NCBI GenBank assembly: GCA_032164245.1 | Contig: JAVMKO010000004.1 | Coordinates: 37,797,626 to 37,861,625 of the forward strand | Direction: 5' to 3' | Length of the DNA stretch: 64,000 bases | DNA from: Sternotherus odoratus | Lineage: Eukaryota; Chordata; Testudines; Kinosternidae | Part shown: one piece after another, positions 58,516 to 64,000 of the stretch | Layout of the letters: the number at the start of each line of letters is the position of its first letter | Position numbering within the stretch: position 1 is the first letter of the stretch | Program-made: the position numbers and the translations under genes | Notes under the pieces: generated by a model | Told to the model about the DNA's origin: nothing | The model's database searches: none | What the model saw: only the letters and a program-made list of their open reading frames with translations

Positions 58516-59936
58516 TTATTTCATGAAAATATTTTATTCTTTTTACGTGATTGTTAAAGAATACTTTCAGATTAAAAATGGGCCAAATACTGAAGTTCTT
58601 TCTCAGAACTTGTTCAAACTTTTCTTCGTTGTTTATGCTGTGGGTTAACTTTTTTATATTTCTTTCAACTTGAACAAACACATTCATTTTGTTTTTAGTC
58701 AATTTCAGGTTCTTACGAACCACCAATGCTTCAATACTTGAGTTTTAAACACATTACCAAAAAAGTCTATTATAAATGTTAAAATAACATTTCAATTGAC
58801 TTAAATTCTGCATAATATTAATTTTGCAAAACCTAAATTCTGAGACACCAACACTGTCTCTTTTAATCAACAAACTTTGGTCCCAGTTCAGCAAGGATAG
58901 TCCTATTGAGTTCAATGGGTCTGCTCCCATCCTTCAAGGTAGGTATGTGCTTAAGTATCTTGTGAGATTGGGGCCTCATTGATTATAATTTGCAGATATG
59001 TTTCAATAACACTGCAGTCAAAGAATATTCTTAATGACACAAGGCCATATTCTGAAATGTTCACCATGCCTTTTGGAATTCAGATGTACAGCAGTAGTGT
59101 ACAAGAAATATTACAATCATTTAAATATACTCCCTATACACTACACTAAAAATCCCCCACTGAATACATGATTCTTATCCTTGCCCCTGATTAAAATTTT
59201 AATCCAAAATAAAGGTGGACCATCACAACACTGACTACCAGTCTTGTCACTCAAACAATCTTGTATTTCATGGTGTAGGTCAAAAAGAAAATGTCTTTGA
59301 GTGAGAAGGAATTTGTATCTCATTAATTTATAGCATAAAAGAGCATTACTCAATATGGTCTAAAAGAGCATCACAAATTGTTTTCTTAAAGTATCACCTG
59401 CTTTTAGATCAGACATCTGTTTTCAGTGTCATAGAGGATGCCTTTTTCTAAACGTACTGCACTGAATACAAGTGAGTCAGGCATTTTCATAGTTTTGCTG
59501 GCTGAACATTTCTTCCTACCAGTTTAGAGAAAGGGCACATAAATTTGCTATGATTAATCCTAGCTTGAGAGAGAATGCATCATTTCATTCAGTAAGAGAC
59601 CATGCATGCATCTTGTTGCATCAGGTTACCCATAAAGGTTGTAGATATGACACACTGTGATATAGTCTAATGCAAGGCATCTTACTTTTTATCAATACTT
59701 TTTATTCTGGTTTAAGATTTGTAAGTATCCCTAATGTGTCAGCTTACAAGATATGTGCCAATGAGCACAGCATTCAAATGAACCCCCTCAACCATCTTCC
59801 CAATCACACTGACTCATAGATTTGTGTCAAATTGCATTCCTACTCTTTCCCCCCAACATCTAGGCTGTTGCAGTGTTTTCTTCTATAATCTATTTAAAAT
59901 TTATCCCTTCTTCTCCATCCCTATGGTAAAAACTCT
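58516..59936. other. Unassigned sequence with an ancient repeat
   Basis: At 58875-58975 'ggtcccagttcagcaaggat', 'ttgagttcaatgggtctgct' and 'ggtatgtgcttaagtatctt' belong to an old amniote palindromic family. The remainder is AT-rich with no exon recognised. Confidence 0.45.
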
Positions 59937-59949
59937 TGTCTATGCCCAG

Positions 59950-60397
59950 AATCAGAGAGGTAGCCGTGTTAGTCTGGAATAGCAGAGGTAACAAAGAGTC
60001 CTGTGGCACCTTAAAGACTAACTATAAAGTTTTGAAGCATAAGCTTTCGTGGGCTAATACCCACTTCGTCGGATGCAAGCAGTGGAAGTGTCCAGGGGCA
60101 GGTATAGATAAGTAGGCAAGAACCAGGTAGGAGGTAACAAGGTTAGTCCAATCAGGCTGAACCAGCTTGTTAACTCAAATCAGGGAGGGTGGGGTATTCT
60201 TCTAGCAGCTGAATTGGAGGTGTGAACTCGGAGAGAGGAGAAGCTGTTTTTGTAATTAGCAAGCCATTCAAGATCCTTGTTCAATCCTAGATTGATTGTG
60301 TCAAACTTGCAAATGAACTGCAGCTCTGCAGTTTCTCTTTGCACTCTGGTCTTGAAGTTTTTTTGCTGCAGTATGGTGACTTTTAAATCTGTAATTG
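59950..60397 (-). mobile_element. Penelope-like element, 3' end, 13-bp target duplication
   Basis: Identical 13-mers 'tgtctatgcccag' flank the 448-bp insertion (59937-59949 and 60398-60410). In minus orientation it carries a coding end (60397-60180) and a 3' UTR of about 230 bases finishing in 'acggctacctctctgatt'. The coding end resembles the GIY-YIG-type endonuclease C-terminus of Penelope elements. The flawless duplication and open frame point to a fairly young insertion. The alternative is another retroelement class that shares this 3' end. Confidence 0.82.
60180..60397 (-). pseudogene. Penelope-like ORF C-terminus, open to its stop
   Basis: About 70 codons, uninterrupted, ending with TGA at 60182-60180. 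Residues include TDLKVTILQQKNFKTRV, then RETAELQFICKFDT, then NLGLNKDLEWL. The R-x-x-E...F...FDT...GLN pattern matches the tail of Penelope GIY-YIG endonucleases. The catalytic GIY and YIG motifs are upstream of the truncation and therefore absent. The 3' UTR continues to 59950. Confidence 0.75.
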
Positions 60398-60410
60398 TGT
60401 CTATGCCCAG

Positions 60411-62100
60411 TCCTGCCTTGACAACTTTCTCTCTAGCATGTCTTTTGCCTAGTTTACTCTCCCTTCAACCCATCCAAAACGATGCTGAGAAAATGTATTT
60501 ACCCCTTTCTCTCAGCCATATCACTACTTTTTAAAAATCTGTTCACTGACTTCCTTCTCCCTTTTTCATCACTAAATCATTTTGCTTATTAATGCCCACA
60601 AGCATTTTACCTAGGAATGATTCGCAAGTTCTACATAAACTTTATAATTCTGTTCACTGTTACACAGTAGCTTGCATGTTCCCTTACTTTCCTCGTATTT
60701 GTATTTGGATTCTCTTTTGGTACTTTTCTTCAAAAGTGAACTGAAAGTATTTTACCTCCAAAAACGTGAGTTCATTTTCTTTTAGTTATAGATGATAAAT
60801 ATTCCTCACTAACATTTACCTGTGCTGTTTTAGCTGTTGGGATGTATTTTTATAAAGCATCTTATTTGGATTTTCATTGTCTAGAGTTTGTGTGATAGTA
60901 CCACGTAGTTGGGTATGTGATAGTCTGTATTTAAGAAAGCATTCATAATATTTCAAATTCAGGATTCTCTTTCTTTAGTCGTGTAACTGAACAAGGGACT
61001 GAAGATTTGTTGTACAGTGGTGTATGTGGTATAGCTGCCTGTGTAAGGGAAGAAAATGTTCCCTTAGAGACATTTCCTGGGCCAGGATGCCAGGTCCCTC
61101 TGTTCAAAGGACCACAGAAAAGCTTGAGGCTGGCTGGGAAAGGTGCTGGATAAGATGGTACCTTCCCCATGCCTTCTTATGATTGGTGACAGCGGGGCAG
61201 GACGTTATGAGCAAGGGATCCCGTGGGAAGGAAAAGGTGTGGTCACTACTTTTTTTAGAGCTGAGTTGGAATCAGGGAGAGGTCAGAAAGTAGCCAGCTG
61301 GAAGCAGGACTGAGGGTACACTGAAAGGAGGAGTGTGCAAGGCAGCAGGTGCAACAGTTGGAGCCAATCAAGAGGGCATGAAGTGACAGACTCAGATGGG
61401 GATGTCACCTGATAGGAGGGTGGGACTGAAAGTGGAAAATGGGTGCCATTTCATAGAGTCAAAAAACAACCTGAGTCTATGCCATATCAGCAGCATATCC
61501 ATGCCCAGGATGACGACACCGGACTTGTACATTTGTTGTAGCTATAATGTTTATTGCACTTAGTGGACTGCTGCATTGAACCTTACCTATGACATTTCTT
61601 CACAGTGCTTGCTATTAATAAATTGTATACATGTTTAAGTAAGTGCCATGATTATCGATTGAGTCAAATAGTTTCCTGGAGTTGTCCTTATCTTGTGTTT
61701 CTCATAGAAAGGTTGAGGTAAACCCCCAGGAGCTCCTGGGCTCAGTCATCCCTGTGTGGCATGAGGCTGGCTCCTATTGGGGAGGGAAGTAAAGGTGGGC
61801 AGGTATAGGGGTGAAGTGAATAGGGGCAGAGACTCCGATCTTTTCATCACTTGGTTCAGTGGGGGATACTGTAGCTAGAGAAATCCCCCTACCATGCTAG
61901 GACAAATTCCCTGCTCACACCTAGATAAATACTGTGCATAATATACAAAGGAATGGTGCTTGGCCAATTTCATATGTCCATATATGACATTTTTATCGGG
62001 CATTTCTTTAGATACTGGTATGTTAGTACATTCTTGGTGAAGACAGTATTCTAGGAGTCCTCCTGTAATGATGCAATGACTCACTAGCAAGGCATCTGCT
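60411..62100. other. Unassigned sequence
   Basis: No exon recognised. 61190-61450 is G/A-rich ('gggatcccgtgggaaggaaa', 'gataggagggtgggactg') and may belong to an unrecognised LTR, but no termini were found. Confidence 0.4.
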
Positions 62101-62104
62101 GCTA

Positions 62105-62640
62105 TTTGTTTGGGAATTAGCTCTTGGCACCAGCCCTGGAGTTCCCTCTGCAGGCTAGTGTCCTGCCTGTTGCTGGCCTCCGTGTCCCTCCCAGACCCCG
62201 GTGCTCTTTTCAGTGGGGTTCTTCTCCCAGGGGAACCCCCAAACCCACCTTGCCTCGGAAGCTAGTACCAGTTATCATCTAGCCCCCGCTCACTGGGGCA
62301 GATTGCAGTCAGTCAACCAATCATCACTGGCAATAGGGGTTTGGACCTGCTGCAACTGCCTAGTCCTGGGCTGCACATTTGCACCCCCAGTATCTGTCTT
62401 AGGCCTTGCTCAAAGCTTGCAGCCTGGGGAGTTTCCAGGCTGGTGCTCCCCATCTCCTTTTGCCTTTTCTCAGCACTGCTCTGCCTCAGGCACCCTATCT
62501 CTCAGGCATCCAGGTACAGACTGGAGAGAGAGTGACTCAGCTCCTGACTCTCAGCCCTTTTATCAGGCCTGCTGTGGCCTCATTGGGGCGTGGCCTCAGC
62601 TGTGGCTGCTTCCGCACTCAGCATAAGTTTGCCACTTAGA
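62105..62640 (-). repeat. Probable LTR-type repeat, minus orientation
   Basis: C-rich segment. On the minus strand it has 'aggccacagcaggcctgata' running into a TATA-like 'tgataaaaggg' (about 62562), resembling the promoter part of turtle LTRs. Ends and target duplication were not identified. The 141-codon plus-strand frame at 62201-62626 is antisense noise with no domain. Confidence 0.4.
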
Positions 62641-62869
62641 AGAGGAGCAGCTGCATCGCTATAGCTCCAGATGCACTGTTTACTGATGTGTGCCTAGATA
62701 TGGGTCTAGCATACTGAAAACACTATATGATCAGTATTATTTGATCTGTAATCCAAAAGGACATGGATTCAAATTTGTCTTCTCTACCTTCTAGGTAGTA
62801 GACAGACATTTACACAGGTAGGATATTGGCCACTGATGTTAGACATTTTGAATAAGTTGTATTTTCTCC

Positions 62870-63345
62870 TTTGACTCATAGACTTTAAGGTCAGAAGGGA
62901 CCACCACGATCAATTAGTATGACCTTCTGCACATTGCAGGCCACAAAACCTCACAAACCCTCTTCTGTAATAGACTCAGAACCTCTGGTTGAGTTACTGA
63001 AGTCCTCAAATCACGATTTAAGGACTTCAAGTTACAGAGACTCCACCATATACTCTAGTTTAAACTTGCAAGTGACCCATGCTCCCAGGTTTTGCCAATC
63101 TGACCTGGGGGAAAAGTCCATTCCAATCTCAAACACAGTGATCAGTTAGACCCTGAGCATTTTGGCAAGACCCACCAGCCAGACACCTGGGAAAGAATTT
63201 TCTGTAGTAACTCAAAGCCCTTCCCATCTAGTGTCCCATAACCAGCCATTGGAGATATTTCCTGCTAGAAGTTGCAGATCAGCTACATGCCATTGTAGGC
63301 AGTCTCATCATGCCATCCCCTCCACAGGGGATTGATTGTACATAT
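62870..63345 (-). mobile_element. CR1 LINE 3' end, 5' truncated
   Basis: Same subfamily and orientation as 22090-22992: 'gactcatagactttaaggtc' at 62873, 'gcacattgcaggccacaaaa', 'cagacacctgggaaagaatt' and 'ctgtagtaactcaaagccc'. More diverged than the first copy and truncated at about 63345. Confidence 0.88.
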
Positions 63346-64000
63346 GTTTTTGATCACATTACATCCTTATACATTTTCCCAAGGAATGTGTGATATTTTA
63401 CATATACATAATGTTCTTGTTTTTGGATCTCACACAGAGCTATTTTTAAAACTGTGTTCAGGTCACTTTTAAAAAGATAGTAGTGCTTATTTTGTTCCGT
63501 GATAAAATTCTCACATACTGAAATTCTGCTGACGTTAAAATTCAACCTGCATTATAAATAAAGAATACCTGATGGCATGGTGTGGTGTAAATGTTTTATT
63601 GACATGAGTTTCAGATAGATGTATTGCTCAGAGGTGGCAAAGCTATGAGTTATGCCAGTCACCCAAGCGAGACCCAGTAAAACTTTTATAATCCTACTAT
63701 TGTGCTTTTGGTATATGCCACAAATCTTACATGGGAAAAAAGCCCTATTATCAATATTTTAAAAACTTTAGATTTTATTTCCTTATCCTATTGTTTCCAT
63801 ATTTTCTAATGTAAGTCCATATACATAAACCTCAGAGGGAGAAAAAAATATAATTCAATACATTTGAAGAACCGCTATAATGGACCTTAAAATATTTTCT
63901 ATGAATAACAATGTCATGATTATAATAACTTTTATCTTGGGGCCTTCCATACCTAGAAGTCAGTCCAGGCATCTCAATGGACTGAGAAATCTAGGCTTTC
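63346..64000. other. Unassigned AT-rich sequence
   Basis: No exon or element recognised to the end of the window. Confidence 0.4.

Noticed and set aside
62201..62626. 141-codon plus-strand open frame
   Set aside because: Lies in C-rich LTR-like sequence, overlaps two other frames of similar quality, and has no domain.

Overview
The window reads as vertebrate nuclear DNA, most likely from a turtle. It is AT-rich, has no bacterial-style gene arrangement, and no convincing host protein-coding exon or host RNA gene was found on either strand. The repeat types point to a turtle: several CR1 LINE subfamilies with typical testudine 3' ends, PIF/Harbinger and hAT non-autonomous elements, a Penelope-like element, a Helitron, and Ty3/Gypsy-type LTRs. 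Family names come from memory of amniote repeats and from residual protein motifs, not from a search.

Layout. 1-7690 is mostly unassigned sequence with a probable LTR-type repeat near 2.6-3.3 kb. 7.7-10.1 kb holds a decayed minus-strand Ty3/Gypsy gag-protease-RT fragment, then a non-LTR retrotransposon 3' end whose 5' part is inverted and which is bounded by 12-bp direct repeats. 10-20.5 kb is largely unique-looking, with one 30-bp degenerate tandem array at 15.93-16.17 kb. 20.9-26.5 kb is dense in repeats: a 942-bp element with TAGRGT-type ends, a minus-strand CR1, a Harbinger MITE with TTA flanks, a solo LTR with GTCAG flanks, and a truncated LTR. 26.5-33.7 kb is mostly unassigned. 33.7-37.9 kb contains a MITE, CR1 pieces and a three-level nest (CR1 split by a short inverted-repeat element that is itself split by a second CR1). 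40.3-43 kb has a terminal-inverted-repeat element and two LTRs. 43.83-45.53 kb is a complete hAT-type element with perfect 8-bp target duplications and two internal minisatellites. 49.7-54.8 kb is two plus-strand CR1 copies, each carrying hAT material. 55.3 and 59.9-60.4 kb carry two almost identical Penelope-like 3' ends, each with its own target duplication. 57.29-58.52 kb is a complete non-autonomous Helitron with a 45-bp minisatellite. The window ends with another minus-strand CR1.

Nothing here forms a working host pathway. The readable biology is transposition history: order of insertion from nesting, mechanism from target duplications and inversions, and tandem-array growth inside DNA transposons. 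The ORFs of 60-200 codons inside the GC-rich tandem arrays are products of the repeats rather than genes. I did not find a new molecular system. The best candidates for follow-up are the two DNA transposons carrying internal minisatellites, the twin-primed LINE, the near-identical Penelope pair and the 30-bp array.
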